From STC-113 sp964553745 (GTDB taxonomy: Bacteria > Patescibacteriota > Gracilibacteria > BD1-5 > UBA2023), in assembly GCA_964553745.1 (NCBI GenBank), contig CAZKLD010000001.1, positions 127,700 to 191,699 of the forward strand: a DNA stretch of 64,000 nucleotides, in the 5' to 3' direction. Positions 31,941-43,853 of this stretch are shown here, in pieces (positions within the stretch are counted from its first letter, which is position 1; each line of letters begins with the position of its first letter). Made by a program: the position numbers and the translations under genes. A model generated the notes under the pieces. The model was given only the letters and a program-made list of their open reading frames with translations, did not search any database and was not told the DNA's origin.

Positions 31941-33047
31941 ATGGATTTAAAAATCAACATTAAAGCCCGTCTGCAAAGACACGCAAGAAATGCTTCTTTT
32001 CTAAAAAGGAAGAAAACGTATTTAAACATCCTAAAGAAATTCAAATTCATATCACTTGTGATTGTCGTGATTCTTCCGATATACCCTTCGTTCGGTGCGA
32101 TGGGAGTGGATAAGGAATATGCGGTTTGAAATTATGACGAATCGACAATCCTTGCCTCTTATGAATGAGATATAGATAAATGAGGTTCCATATTCTCTCA
32201 AGATTCAGGTTTCATCAAGCCATCAACAATGATCGATGACAACAGAGATACTTCTGGAATCAACGATTTCACATATTATACAATTCAAAATTGAGATACG
32301 CTAGGTTGAATTGCAAACAAATTCAATGTCAGCGTCAACTCTATAATCTGGTCAAATGATTTCGGTGCTGAAAGAGTGCTGAAAATAGGAGATACAGTAA
32401 GGGTTCCGCCAGTTTCTGGAATCGCTTACAATGTTCAGCCTAATGATAACCTTGACACTATCGCATCCAAATATAAGATCGATAAGCTTGATATCCTTGC
32501 TCAGAATCAGCTTGATGCTGCTGCTGAATTGAAAATCGGACAACAGCTGGTGCTTCCTGGAGCTCAAAAACCAGAGCCACCAAAGCCTGTGATAATAGAG
32601 AAGAAACCAGATCCTAAGGCTACTAAGCTTCTTACCAAGACTACAGCATCAGGAAAGAAAGTTGCTCTTGCTGCCGCTCCTAAGGTCAAGTTGCCTAGCT
32701 GATACTCTGTGGCATACACAGGTAAAGGCTCAAAATTCGCCTACGGTAACTGTACATACTATGTTGCAAACCACAAGAATGTGACTTGGAGATGAAATGC
32801 AAATCAATGGCTCAATAATGCCAGAGCTGCTTGAGTTCCAACTTGAACCGCAGCTGCAAACGGTGCGATCATTTCATTCAGGTGATCTTGATATAATCCA
32901 TATTATGGTCATGTCGGTATAGTTTCTGAAGTATGAGATGATTACATCATCGTAAAAGACATGAATTACAGAAGATTCAATGAGGTTACTGTACGTAAGA
33001 TATCAAAAAGCGATCCGAGCATCAAATGATATATATATTCAAATTAA
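31941..33047 (+). CDS. Secreted peptidoglycan hydrolase: two LysM repeats plus CHAP domain
   Basis: A 368-residue exported protein. A basic N-terminus and a hydrophobic stretch (residues ~33-55) act as signal or anchor. Two LysM modules follow: DFTYYTIQNGDTLGGIANKF and YNVQPNDNLDTIASKYK, each with the YxVxxxDxLxxIA pattern. A Pro/Lys linker leads to a CHAP domain with Cys in GNCTYYVA, His in YGHVGIV and Asn in DMNY. CHAP enzymes are amidases or endopeptidases that cut peptidoglycan, used for cell separation or predation. The terminator at 33059 follows at once. Confidence 0.9.
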
Positions 33048-33058
33048 AAATAAATTAA

Positions 33059-33087
33059 AAAAACCTGATTTGATTCAGGTTTTTTTA
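33059..33087 (+). terminator. Terminator after the LysM-CHAP gene
   Basis: Stem AAACCTGA/TCAGGTTT with a six-base loop and a T7 tail, 12 nt after the stop codon. Confidence 0.88.
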
Positions 33088-33122
33088 ATTTATCTTGTGT
33101 TTTCTTAATTTTCATTATATTA

Positions 33123-34631
33123 ATGTCGGTTTATAAACAAATTCAAATGAAGAACAAAGACCCCTTTTTCATAAGCGAGCGATTTCTTTCCAAATTGCCA
33201 ATTTTAGTATTGCTGCTGATTTTCGCCACACCGATTCTTTTGCTTAATGTAAGCTACAAGATCGGCCTGTTTTTTATCGCTTTTTATGTTTCATATTGGA
33301 CGGTCAAGGCATTTGAATCTTATGTGTACATCCTTGCCGCATATATTAAGCTCTTGAAAATAAACAAGAAGGATTATCTCAAGACAAAAATAATAAAAGA
33401 AGATGCGAAAAACATAAAATTCATATTCGTCCTGCCTTATTACAATGAGCCTTATGACGTTATCGAAGATAGTCTTCTATCAGTTCTGCATAATGATTAT
33501 TCATATAAGGGGAATGTTACTTTGCTTATGGCTCCCGAGGAGAGATCTCCTGATGTGGTAGAAGATGTGAAGAAAATAGCCGAAAAATATAAAAATAGTG
33601 CCTTTAATATCGAGGTAATACCTCATCCTACGTGAATACCTGGAGAATGAAAGGTTAAATGAGCGAACATAAGCTATGCTGTGAGCGAATATGTAAAAGG
33701 CAAATGACTGGATCGTGATACTACATTTGTCATTACGACAGACTGAGATGTTAAGCTTGAAAAAAACTTCATAACGATAATCGCATATCATTTTTTGACT
33801 ACGGAATTGCCTAATAATGCGATATTCCAATTCACTCCCGTTTATTCGAACAATTGGACAAAGTGAACATTTTTTGCAAGGCTAATAGCCATGTGAACTA
33901 CATTTTGGCAATTATCTGAATCTCAGAACCCTGAGTTTTATAGGAACTTTTCGACATACTGAATGACTCTGGCTTGTTTGGAGAAATCAAATTACTGGTC
34001 AAAAACATCGATAGTAGAGGATTGATTCCAATATTGGAGAAGTTATTTTGCCTACGATGGAATATTCAGGATAGTTAATGTCCCGGCAGTCTGCAAAATG
34101 GATGTGGTAGAAGAGGTAAACCTATGGAAAACGATAAAATCGCAATATAAGCAATTGAGGAGGTGGTCATGGTGATGTTCCGATGTGGAATATGTCATAC
34201 CGAATTTTTTCAGGAATAAGAAAATACCTTTCATGGAAAAGGTGAGGAAAATCATATATTTATTGTTGAACCATGCATTTTGGGCATGAGGATCTCTTAT
34301 GCTATTTGTCATATGATATTTCCCTTGAATCTTCGATCATCTGAAAAATTCAACGGCAACATTAGCAGTCCCGCTTTCCACTTCGATAATTTTCACATGG
34401 ATTTTTGCGACAATCGCATTCCCTTCGATATTATCGACTATGATAATGAAGAAATACACAAAATTCAGAAAAAGGGATTACATATTCAATATATTGCAAT
34501 GGGTGACTATCCCATTTTTGACATTGACGCTTTTTTCATTTCCAGCCATTGAGAGCCAATTTAGATTATTCTTCAACAAAAGGATAGATGAATTCCAGGT
34601 TACGGCAAAGATGACCAGAGAGAAAAAATAA
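33123..34631 (+). CDS. Membrane glycosyltransferase family 2
   Basis: A 502-residue integral membrane glycosyltransferase. Two N-terminal membrane helices (residues ~25-65) are followed by the GT-A domain: LPYYNEP, TTDGDV (the DxD-type metal site), VEDGFQYW and QLRRWSWG (QxxRW). Several C-terminal helices follow. This arrangement is that of processive polysaccharide synthases and cellulose-synthase-like enzymes. The sugar is unknown; extracellular or cell-wall polysaccharide export is likely. It begins a plus-strand pair with the PEGA-like protein, 26 nt downstream. Confidence 0.88.
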
Positions 34632-34657
34632 TTTTACAAAAGCATAATTTTACGTTT

Positions 34658-35911
34658 ATGATTCGTACATACCAAGAAGAACTGAACTCCAGAAAGAATA
34701 AATGAGCGATTTTTTGGCTTATAGTATTTGTGCTATCTATAGTCTTATATCTTTTTTTCCAGGGATATTATGTGAATGTCGATTTTAAAGTAGATAATAT
34801 AAAGACGCAGCCGCAATCTATACTGAAGCAGTTCTGAATAATTAATCTGCAGGTCTTCCCTAATCCTGAGCTTATGCTCATAAATCAGAAGCAGTACAGC
34901 AATTGAAATAAATCCATCTTCGATTATGGGAATTATTCGATTGAGATTTTCAAAAAGGATTACATTCCAGTGAGCCTGTCAATCGACATAAATAAGTCTT
35001 TTCCGATATATTACGAGACACTGAACTTATTCAAGAAATTCCAATATACTCCTATCGATTCGCAATATGATACGGTCAAGAAGATGGATGAAAACTATCT
35101 TGCATTCTCTAAAAAAGATTCTTCTATCCTAGTTTTGAACCAGAAATTCAAGCCTATAAGGATATTCGCAGACTCTTATGCTCATCTTGGTTACAAATAT
35201 TTTTCCAACAATGGACAGATGATGGTCTATGATATAGAGAACAATGTAGTCAAGCCGCTTCTTTCAAAAGAGGAATCATTGCCTCTTATGTGCAAGGACG
35301 CAAAAGTTTTCCATAATAGGCTATTCTGCTTTGATATCATGGATTTCATAGACGGTAATGCAATGCGATGAACTGAAAAAGTAACAAAGATAAACGATAA
35401 TCTCATCCTTACTGCGAATTTCATCTATAATAATGGGAATGGCTGAGACTGGTGAACATATGAGCATTCGAATTCTTCAATATACAATCCTGAAAACCTG
35501 ATCCATATAAACAACCTGCCTTACGTAGTGGAAGAATGATTCCTGTACAATCTGGAAAACAAGAACAAGACAAAATTCGCAATTAATAACATAGATACAG
35601 TAGCCAACACTTTTGAATTCTGAAAAGATACCGTTCTGCTCTGATATAAATGAGGCGAGGGAAATTTCATGATTTATGATGAGAAGAAGAGCTATTCTTG
35701 AGAAATGCCGAAAGTTGATCTCAAGAAGGTGACAGTTTCAAAAATCAATTGAGCTTTCATCTTCAACACATGAAACAATCTTTATCTCTACTATAAGAAT
35801 TCAAAGAACATCTTGAGCATACTGAAGTGAGACAATATAACCGTGATAGACAACATTGCCTTCTTTCAGAAGAATTGAAAGAATTATCAGATGAACTTGA
35901 TACAGGAGTAA
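34658..35911 (+). CDS. Membrane-anchored PEGA-like / beta-propeller-like protein
   Basis: A 417-residue protein with one N-terminal membrane helix (IFWLIVFVLSIVLYLFF). A PEGA-type domain follows (LQVFPNPELMLINQK ... YGNYSIEIFKKDYIPVSL); PEGA domains are common in surface proteins. The rest alternates short beta segments (KKDSSILVLNQKF, NQMMVYDIENN-like strands) that resemble a degenerate propeller. It probably faces outward and may work with the adjacent glycosyltransferase; that link is inferred from position only. The operon ends at the strong palindromic terminator at 35912. Confidence 0.75.
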
Positions 35912-35963
35912 AAAAATCATAAAGAAATAAGCGGGAATTCCCGCTTATTTCTTTATGATTTTT
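35912..35963. terminator. Bidirectional terminator
   Basis: A ~25-bp perfect inverted repeat centred on GCGGGAATTCCCGC and extended by ATAAAGAAATAA/TTATTTCTTTAT, flanked by A and T tracts. It lies between convergent genes and begins at the stop codon of the PEGA-like gene. Confidence 0.9.
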
Positions 35964-35967
35964 ACGA

Positions 35968-37323
35968 TTATTTACGCATCCAGATTTTCGGAAAATAATT
36001 CTTGATTGTGCCATTCTCTCCGACATCTCAGATTCATATGACTATATCATCATAAACTATTCTTTTTAGTCATTTGGGCACTTCTATTCATATTTCCATT
36101 CATCTGAGATACCTATCTAGCTCTTCTTGTGAGTCAATCTGATATTTTTCCAGTTTCGGCATCTCAAAATCTCTTCCGAAGTAATAACTCGGTTCAAATG
36201 AATTCTTATCTATCTTCCCTATTTTCTTTCAAAGCCTGAAGAAGTAAAGCCTTTTTGAGACTTCTTTCAACGCATCTGATTTTTTGACCGCCAGAACTTC
36301 GTTGGAATATCTGAAAATCTCATGGTCGCTCACATCTGCTCCTGAGTATGTCAGAAAATCCTCAAATGTCTTCTGTTCGCTCTTGCTTAATCTTTCTATT
36401 CCCCTATTCGGCAATTCTTCCTTGTCTGTGAACTTATAATCTATGGGTTTGAGTTTTCTGATCCTGCATACGAAAAAACCTCAAGTCTCATCTACATGCG
36501 GCCAGAACCTCTTCTCAAAAACAATCTCAAAGCTATCAGGATGCTTTTCTAATATTCATGCGACCACTCATTCATTCTCTAGCTTATTCATCGTGCATGT
36601 GCTATAAAGCATCTCTCATCATACTTTCAATGAATTGAGTCATGATTCGAATAGCTTCTTCTGCAGATCTGCGATTTTCTTTACATTTTTGAGATTCCAG
36701 AATTTAAGGGCTTCTATGGATTTGAATCCTATTCATTCTCCGCTGCAAGGAGCATCGAGAAGAACCCTGTCGAATGTTTCTGTTAATCTTCCGATGAATT
36801 GTCAGTTGTAATTGCAGATTCAGATATTATCTGAGCCCATCCTCTCTACATTGCATATGAGCTGTGCTGTCCTGTTCCTGTCGAACTCATTCGCGACAAT
36901 GAAACTATTCGGGTAATGCTCTGATAATTGGGTAGTCTTTCAACCTGGACTGGAAGCCATATCGAGTATCAGATATTCACTTTTATCGATTTTCCCTTCA
37001 CTCAGATAATGGACAGATGAGCTTGCTCCCAGCTCTTGTATATAGAAATATCCCAGAAGGTGTTCCAGAGTGAATCCCAGTCTTCGCTCATATTCATCGA
37101 AATCTGCAGTTCGGTCGACATAAAAAACATTCGGCTGAAATGTCGGCTTCAAGATATAGTTCTGTTTCTCAAGTCTTTTCTTGAGATCGGGTACGCTTAT
37201 CTTGTTTGTATTGACCCTTAATGTCTTTGTAAGATTCTTTGATAATGAGTTAAGGAAAACATTCAAATCACTTTCATCGGGAAAGAAATTCTCTCTGAAA
37301 TATTCGCTGAATTTTGTGTTCAT
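35968..37323 (-). CDS. rRNA m5C methyltransferase (NSUN/RsmF-like)
   Basis: A 451-residue SAM-dependent RNA cytosine-5 methyltransferase. The RsmB/RsmF core motifs are DMASSPGGKTTQLSE (SAM binding, PGGKT with Gly as TGA), ANEFDRNR, DAPCSGEG (PC motif) and STCT (second catalytic Cys). The N-terminal NSUN extension and a C-terminal domain with PUA-like spacing (VVYDDIVIGIGDVGENG) follow. The target rRNA position cannot be assigned. It is a single minus-strand gene convergent with the PEGA-like gene. Confidence 0.9.
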
Positions 37324-37393
37324 TTTTGGTTTTTAATTTGATTTTTTAGCTTATCCAATATACTTCTTTTATTATTTTTTACAAATCAGTTTT

Positions 37394-38365
37394 ATGTTTC
37401 TTTCTTCTATTTTCGTCATAGTTTGATTATGTATTTTTGAGATCATTAACAGCATCGATAATGCAATAATCAATGCAGAAGTCTTGTCCACGATGAAGCC
37501 GAAATATAGAAGATGGTTCTTGATCTGGTGAATCCTGATAGCAGTATTTCTTGTGAGATGAATACTGCCATGGCTGATAGTCTATGCCACTGCTCCTGGG
37601 CTTTGATTCTTCGGATCCCTTACAGCAACATTCAATTGAGACCCCGCAACAGGAAAGATAATAGAACAAAGTGCACCGATCCTTATGATATGAGGTTGAA
37701 TATTCCTTGTATTCCTGTTCTTCCATTGGCTGTTTTTGGAAGCGAAGAATTTTTGATTGGTCTGAGAAAGATTTTTTTATAAGAATTGAGTCTGGTTCTA
37801 CGCTATCGTTTCACTGATATTGAGTTATGTTGTATGGAAAGCTCTCCATACCAGCAATCCCATACTCGCATTCTGAGCAGTGATCGGTTCGACCACTTTT
37901 TTCATCACTCACTGATTCAAGGAAAGCGCGGAGGCAGCTGAAAAAAATCTCATGAAAGAATGAATGTCAGATATTTCGAAAATAATGTATCTTGAAGTTA
38001 TCGATGCGACCTTTTCCATAGATTGAGTCTTATGAGCCTTTGCATTCACTATGTCAGTTCCCCTCATACTATTATGAAATTGAATCTGAGCCATAGTAGT
38101 AAGGCAAATCACAATTTGAAATATCGATAGGATAAAGAAATATGTTTTCTTGAAAAATTGAGCGATGTACTCGATTTTCTTCCTATGACTATTCATGCTG
38201 CTCAAATGATTCTGATTCAAAATGATGTGGTGAACTCATGATTTGAGTGAATACATGGCTCCTATAATCACATCCGTGATCATAATATATTTCTTCATGA
38301 AATCGTCAAAAGCCATAAAAAAACAAGCGCTTGAGGATGCAATGAATATGGTGGAGATGAAATAA
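37394..38365 (+). CDS. DUF475 (TerC-like) integral membrane protein
   Basis: A 323-residue polytopic membrane protein. It has the conserved pairs of acidic and polar motifs of the DUF475/TerC family: FEIINSIDNAIINAEVL near the N-terminus and EVIDATFSIDGVLGAFAFT in the middle, followed by GNGIGAIVVRQITIG and FLKNGAMYSI. Seven to nine helices are evident. Family members are linked to metal or tellurite homeostasis; the substrate here is unknown. Many of its glycines are TGA. Downstream is a repeat-rich region. Confidence 0.88.
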
Positions 38366-39062
38366 TCTTTCGCCAAGTTGCTGATATTATTAATGATTGA
38401 TGATTAAGATGAGTGATGGATAATGATTAATGAAGTGACCCATCCGCCCTCCGGGCACCTTCCCCAAATTAGGGCAAGATGATTTATGATTAATCATCTG
38501 CTATCATTACACATAGCGGGCCGGAGCGAAGCGGAGGTGAGTAGCGTACTGGAACAAGGACATTCAAGCTAAGGAGGGGGTTTGGGGACGGAATCGTCCG
38601 CGAAACCTCCTTATTTGCGAAGCAAAAGAAGATAGCGTTTCCGTTCCCCCAATGGTTTTTGCTACTTTTTTGCATAAAAAAGTATAGGATGCTGATATCA
38701 TTGATGGATAATGATTAAGATGAAGAATGGATGATGAATTAATGAGGTGGATCCTGAAATAAATTCAGGATGACGGTATAATGATGATTAATGAACCTGG
38801 ATCCTTCGATTCCTCAGGATGACAAATGGATAATGATTAATCATTTCTACCACCCCTCACCCCTCCTAACCTAGGAGGGAATTTTTGACTTATTTAAGCA
38901 TTTAGATTTCTCCGCTACGGTCGAAATGACAAATGGATAATGATATGGATACTGAAATGAATTCAGGATGACGTAATCCGGTATCATCAATCATTAAGAC
39001 CCGTTTGAATAGTGCTCAGGGCAGAGGGGTTGGGTGGATGATGGAATGGATGAAGATAAAAC
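38366..39062. repeat. Repeat-rich non-coding spacer
   Basis: About 700 nt with no gene. It packs several dispersed repeats: ATGGATAATGATTAA words (e.g. ~38417, 38703, 38826, 38933), an ACCCATCCGCC...TTAGGGC unit (38438-38480), and GATAGCGTTTCCGTTCCCCC (~38632). Others are two GGATCCTGAAATAAATTC-type palindromes (38749-38775 and 38946-38972), CCCTCCTAACCTAGGAGGG (~38861) and AGATTTCTCCGCTACGGTCG (~38905). Several match elements elsewhere in the window (hemW, DUF559 locus, 63.7-63.9 kb). Confidence 0.75.
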
Positions 39063-39093
39063 AAACAATCCCGGAAATTCCGGGATTGTTTTT
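39063..39093. terminator. Bidirectional terminator
   Basis: AAACAATCCCGG/CCGGGATTGTTT stem with T tail on the plus strand and A tract on the other side, at the end of the minus-strand gene at 39110. Confidence 0.85.
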
Positions 39094-39109
39094 AGGTTTT
39101 GCTGAATAT

Positions 39110-39697
39110 TTATTCGGTTATTAGGCCGATTATTTCATCTTTTGTCTTTCATCTGACAATATCCTTAGAATGTGCCATTCATAATTTTGCCTTTGTTTCG
39201 GTGAGAGGGTTTTTGTTGAATTTTGATCACAGGAGCACTCTGAATTCCCTATCATTGATTTCCACAAGCAGGAATCACAATACGCAATCAGAAATCGTAA
39301 CCAGGATATCCGACATGAATCCGGATCAATCAAATGCTTCAACATTGCGGCTTTCCAGCATTTCTCTGGTGACGCAGGTTCAAGCGATTGTATTATCCTT
39401 ATATAACTGGATTCAGCCTATCATATCGGCGCATAGCTTCATCTGAGAAAATGATTGCTTAGTCCTGTCCACGATCAATTGATCGTGTTGAATTCAGGAT
39501 TTAAGCATAATTCAGGCCAAACGCAGAATATCAGGTGTTGTATTTGCGTTTTTGAAACTATTTGTATAATCATATAAGAAAAGGAAGATTTGAGACGATT
39601 CCGCTGCTGTGAGATTGTCGGAGGTGCTGAGAGATTCCAATATTTTCTTAGTTTCTGATGATTTGATTGAGCTGATTATAGTCTCGGCTATTCACAT
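39110..39697 (-). CDS. Hypothetical protein
   Basis: A 195-residue cytoplasmic protein, helical in its first half. The C-terminal half (FDGSGFMSDILVTISD ... FRVLLGSKFNKNPL) faintly resembles the DHHA1 RNA-binding and phosphoesterase accessory domain, but the GGGH motif is missing, so I leave it unassigned. Divergent from rlmE and ending at a strong terminator. Confidence 0.65.
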
Positions 39698-39741
39698 GAT
39701 TCTTTGAATTAAAACCTGCTAATAATATTTAAAATTAAGCA

Positions 39742-40362
39742 ATGTCAACTAAAAAGAGGAAACCATGATCGTTTGTGGTTCAGGATAGATATTTTATGGA
39801 AGCGAAAAGGCTTGGATACAGAGCCAGAAGTGCATTCAAACTCCTGGAAGTCCAAGAGAAATTCAATATCATAAAACCCGGTTTTTCGGTTCTGGATGTC
39901 TGAGCGGCACCCGGAAGCTTCCTTCAGGTGATATATAAGATTGTCTGAAACGATGCCAAAATAGTCTGAATAGATATACAGAAAATAGAGCCATTGCCAT
40001 ATCAGAATCTGACCCTGATCCAGGAGAGCATATTCGAATATGACAAGCTGAAGGCCATATTCGAAGAAATGCAGCTCAAGCAATTCGACTTGATAACATC
40101 TGATATCGCACCATCTACGACTGGTCAGACTTGAGTCGATCAATACCGCAGCGTTGAGCTGAACCTTGCCATAGTCGATTTTGCCGATGTTTTCCTCAAG
40201 AAATGATGAAGCTTGCTTCTGAAGGTCTTCGTCTGAGAAGATGTGAATGACCTCATATTCCCGATAAAGAAAAAATATAAGGATCTGAAGAGGTTCAAAC
40301 CAAAGGCCTGCAGAGACAGGAGCTTCGAAGAATACTTCGTATGCATGAATAAGCTTACATAA
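39742..40362 (+). CDS. rlmE: 23S rRNA (uridine-2'-O-)-methyltransferase, RlmE/FtsJ family
   Basis: A 206-residue 2'-O-methyltransferase. It carries RYFMEAKRLGYRARSAFKLLE (with catalytic Lys), LDVGAAPGSFLQV (SAM motif), TSDIAPSTTG (catalytic Asp) and LLLKVFVGED (catalytic Lys), plus the final Glu in SFEEYFVC. All K-D-K-E residues are present. The glycines in motif I are TGA-encoded. It is followed 11 nt later by the metallophosphoesterase gene, so they are co-transcribed. Confidence 0.93.
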
Positions 40363-40373
40363 CCGATTCCGAT

Positions 40374-41450
40374 ATGAGCAGATTATTATTTCCCATATTC
40401 GCGATAGTCATCTTATGGTGATTGAATGCGCTATTCCTACTACACACTTTCCGATTTTTCTGACTCAGGGTCGGGCCCTGGTTTTATGTTCTATCTCTTC
40501 TTCTGAGCCTCATCTTCCCTATATCGATGATACTCCATAATTTGTCCCCGAATCTTTTCACCAGATACCTTCATGTCATATGAGCTTTATGGCTTTGAAT
40601 TATTTTTCTGTGACTGTTTGTCTGAATCCTTTATGATATCATATTCTATTTCTGGAAGAATCCGATACTTGGCAAATGACACATCTGGATGGGTACGATG
40701 ATAATTTTGACGATATACGGATACCTGAATCAGATGATTCTTGTAACAAAGGAGATAGAGATTCCCGTCAAGAATCTGCAAAATGAAATCAAAATCTGAT
40801 ATCTGTCGGATGTGCATATCGATTGAATCCATGATCTGACTTATCTGGATAAGATAATAGACAAGCTGAATGTTATGGATATCGATGTGGTTCTTATAAA
40901 TTGAGATCTGGTTGACGGAACCTCATTCGAGAAGCACAGTTTCAAGAATCTGGAAAGGCTGGAAAAACCGGTATTCATCACTTTCTGAAATCATGAATCC
41001 TATGTCTGAAACGATTATGTTATGTCATTGCTAGCGGAAACAAAAGCAAGAGTCCTGCATAATGAGGTTGTGGATTTCGCTTGATTGCAGATACTCTGAA
41101 CCCAGGACTTGATGTGACTTGATCGCAAATCAAATGAAAGCAAGCTAGAGGATATCCTGAACAGAGTAAAACGAGATGATTCAAAACCATCCTTATTGAT
41201 GCTTCATGAGCCAATCTGACCTGAACTGGCCGACAAGCATGGGATAGACGTTCAGCTTGCATGACACACCCATAATTGACAAATATGGCCTTTCACCCTT
41301 ATTGTAAAGCAATTTTTTCCTTATATGACTTGACTTCATAAGGTCTGAGATCTCTCTCTTTATATTTCTCCTGGAAGCTGAGTTTGGTGACCGCCCATGA
41401 GAATAGGGAGCAGGAGCGAAATTACCAGGATATTGCTTAAAAAAGGTTAA
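40374..41450 (+). CDS. Membrane metallophosphoesterase
   Basis: A 358-residue protein. Four hydrophobic N-terminal helices (residues ~5-125) are followed by a calcineurin-like phosphoesterase domain with all motifs: YLSDVHID, NGDLVDG, GNHESY, LLMLHEP and AGHTHNGQIWPF. This architecture matches YaeI/UDP-diacylglucosamine hydrolase-like membrane phosphoesterases found next to tRNA or rRNA modification genes. The substrate is unknown. It is the second gene of the rlmE pair. Confidence 0.9.
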
Positions 41451-41641
41451 GCCGAATCTTCTCATAAATATGATGAAATTCTTGAACTCCGCTAGACATC
41501 ATGCTTCAGCTGTTTCCAAAAATAAATAATCTAATGAATTTTTAGCAATCCCTTGCCATTATTCTTGGATTATTTTTTGTACAAGTATTGACTTTGAATA
41601 TTTTTTTATTATAAAATACAAGTCTTAAAAAAACATGGATT

Positions 41642-42817
41642 ATGAGAAATTATATTTTGCACGATATTGCAACTGAAAGGATACTGAAATCTTGACTCTG
41701 AGAGAAGATAAGAGAAAGAGTCAGACAAGATGAGTATTCCCTGCCAAGCCCGTACTGATGGGAACGCACGAATGATGACGATTACATGAGAATAAAAAAG
41801 AGGCTCGATGAAGAATGATATTTCAGATGAGTTACCGATAGCATGAGATACCTTTATCAGCAAACCATTAATTCGATATTCCAGAATCCGTCTGCAAAAA
41901 GCTGGAAGGTCGAAAGAGAAACTTGAATCCGGACTTTAGAATGCGATAAAACCGAAATCCTTCATTTTTGCTGACTATTGAGCTCAGAAGTATTGAGTCC
42001 AACGGAAATTTGGTTGCCAGAAAAATATTGATTCAGGAATCCGACTGATCTCATCGGCTGTGTCAGCGTATACATAAAATCGGTTTTAGAGAAAAATCCT
42101 ACCGCAGATTGATACGAGTGGACCACTAGAGACGACAATTGAAAAAGATTTACGACAAAATTATCCGCGACTATAGATGGCGACATCAGAATCAAGAGAA
42201 TTGAGAAAACGCCTTTCGAAACCTTCGATCCGTTCTGAAATGAAGTGAATCTTAGGCCGGAGACGGCTGAGGATGTCCAAGAAGTAAAGGCTTATCATAG
42301 CATAGAGATCTACCTGATGATGACAATTCTCAAATGGATGGATACGGTCTGAATAAAATCGGAACTGCTTCGTGAAGACTGAGAGAAAATACAAGAATTC
42401 CTTTCCTGATTTTCTACAGTTACTCCATTTGCAAAAAAATATACAGAAAATTATATGTGATTCGATAATATCGCCGATAACCCGAAAGCTATTTTCCAGA
42501 GCTATCATCTCGCAATGAAAGATTTCAGATCCCTTGACAAACGCACCCATTTTGGGATAAGCACAGCCGACAGATGAAGGCATTTAGCATATATTTGAGA
42601 TTCTTGAGAACTTATTTTCTCTCATATCGGCACCGGTATGAGTTACGGAAAAATGGAAAAAGATATGGTTTTCCATAGGAAAGATGCGGATGAGCTGCTG
42701 AAATGAATAATCTATCTTACAAAGACCGGAAAATGCAGAACGGGTATCGATAAGGTTCTGAATGCAATGATCTATTATATTGAAAACCGTGAGAAGCTAT
42801 TGACCGGAAAAGCATAA
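41642..42817 (+). CDS. Hypothetical protein
   Basis: A 391-residue cytoplasmic protein without recognised domains. It is rich in charged residues, with a central beta segment (TTKLSATIDGDIRIKRIEKTP) and a helical C-terminal region containing FHRKDADELLKGIIYLTK. It ends 12 nt before the caspase-like gene, so it probably shares that operon and may be a regulator or substrate of it; this is a positional inference. Confidence 0.7.
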
Positions 42818-42829
42818 CGTATAGATATC

Positions 42830-43792
42830 ATGAATAAGCTTCTTGCAACAGCGACATTTGGAATAGCCCTCCTGGGCGAACCTGTGGAAATGGGAAGCTT
42901 TGAGCATCAGAAAACCATAGAAGATATCACTTCAAAAACCAGAAATATCCTTGAACTCAAGCAAAAACAGGATCATGAGAAAAAACAAAAGGATCATGAA
43001 GATAAAATAAGGCTTATCAGAGATGCAATAGACGGCAGCATCGACCCGAAAGAAACGCGCGTTCTCCTGATCTGAGTTTCCGAATACAAATATTTGAGCT
43101 GAATCGGCTGAGCGGTTCCAGATACCCGAGAAATGCGCAGATTATTCAGAACCAGGTATGGCATCCCCAGCAAGCATATTTACTCGGTAAAAGATAAACA
43201 AGCTACGAAGAGGAATATTCTAGGCATGATAAATAAGGTTGCCCTTGAAACTCCGGACGACAAGAAAATCATAATATATTATTCCTGACACTGAATTGCG
43301 CTCGACTCGAAATGAAGAGAGGCCAAAAAATATGCCTGAGATTATGAATGATATATAAGCACATATTATTCCGACTATAAATATGTCAGGGTGGCATGAA
43401 AAAATAAGCCTTCTCGCAAGATCAGGATTTATTACAAGGACCAAAGGATATCTAAGACTGAGATCGATGAAGCTGTCTGAAACAAGCAGAAGAATCTGAT
43501 AATAGTGGATGCTTGCTATGCATGAGCATTGACGAAAAACATATCTTGAAATTCTACCATAGTCGCAGCTAGCAACAATGAAGTAGCCCTATGATACAGC
43601 AGGTCACTGTTCTCTTGAATCATAATGGACGTAATATCATCAGGCAGAAAAAATACCCTATGAGAAGCGGTAACATGATCGGGCGAAGAGATGACCGATA
43701 AGATACGAGAATGAAAGAGTCCTCAAAATCCTCTTGTTGAGACAAAAGATTTTAAATATGACATCAAAAAAGAGAAATTCACAAAAAAATAG
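42830..43792 (+). CDS. Caspase-like cysteine protease (peptidase C14)
   Basis: A 320-residue caspase-fold protein (metacaspase/orthocaspase type). It has the strand-loop RVLLIGVSEYKYL, the catalytic His154 in IIYYSGHGI and the catalytic Cys229 in IVDACYAGAL, spaced as in the family. The first ~70 residues include a coiled-coil Lys/Glu-rich segment. Prokaryotic caspase homologues act in regulated proteolysis and some immune or cell-death systems. No toxin, sensor or effector domain is fused. The dyad glycine GHG is encoded by two TGA codons. Confidence 0.9.
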
Positions 43793-43853
43793 CTTCCTTA
43801 TTTGAAATCTGACCGCAAATATGCTACATTGTATTTAACTTAAAAAAACAATC

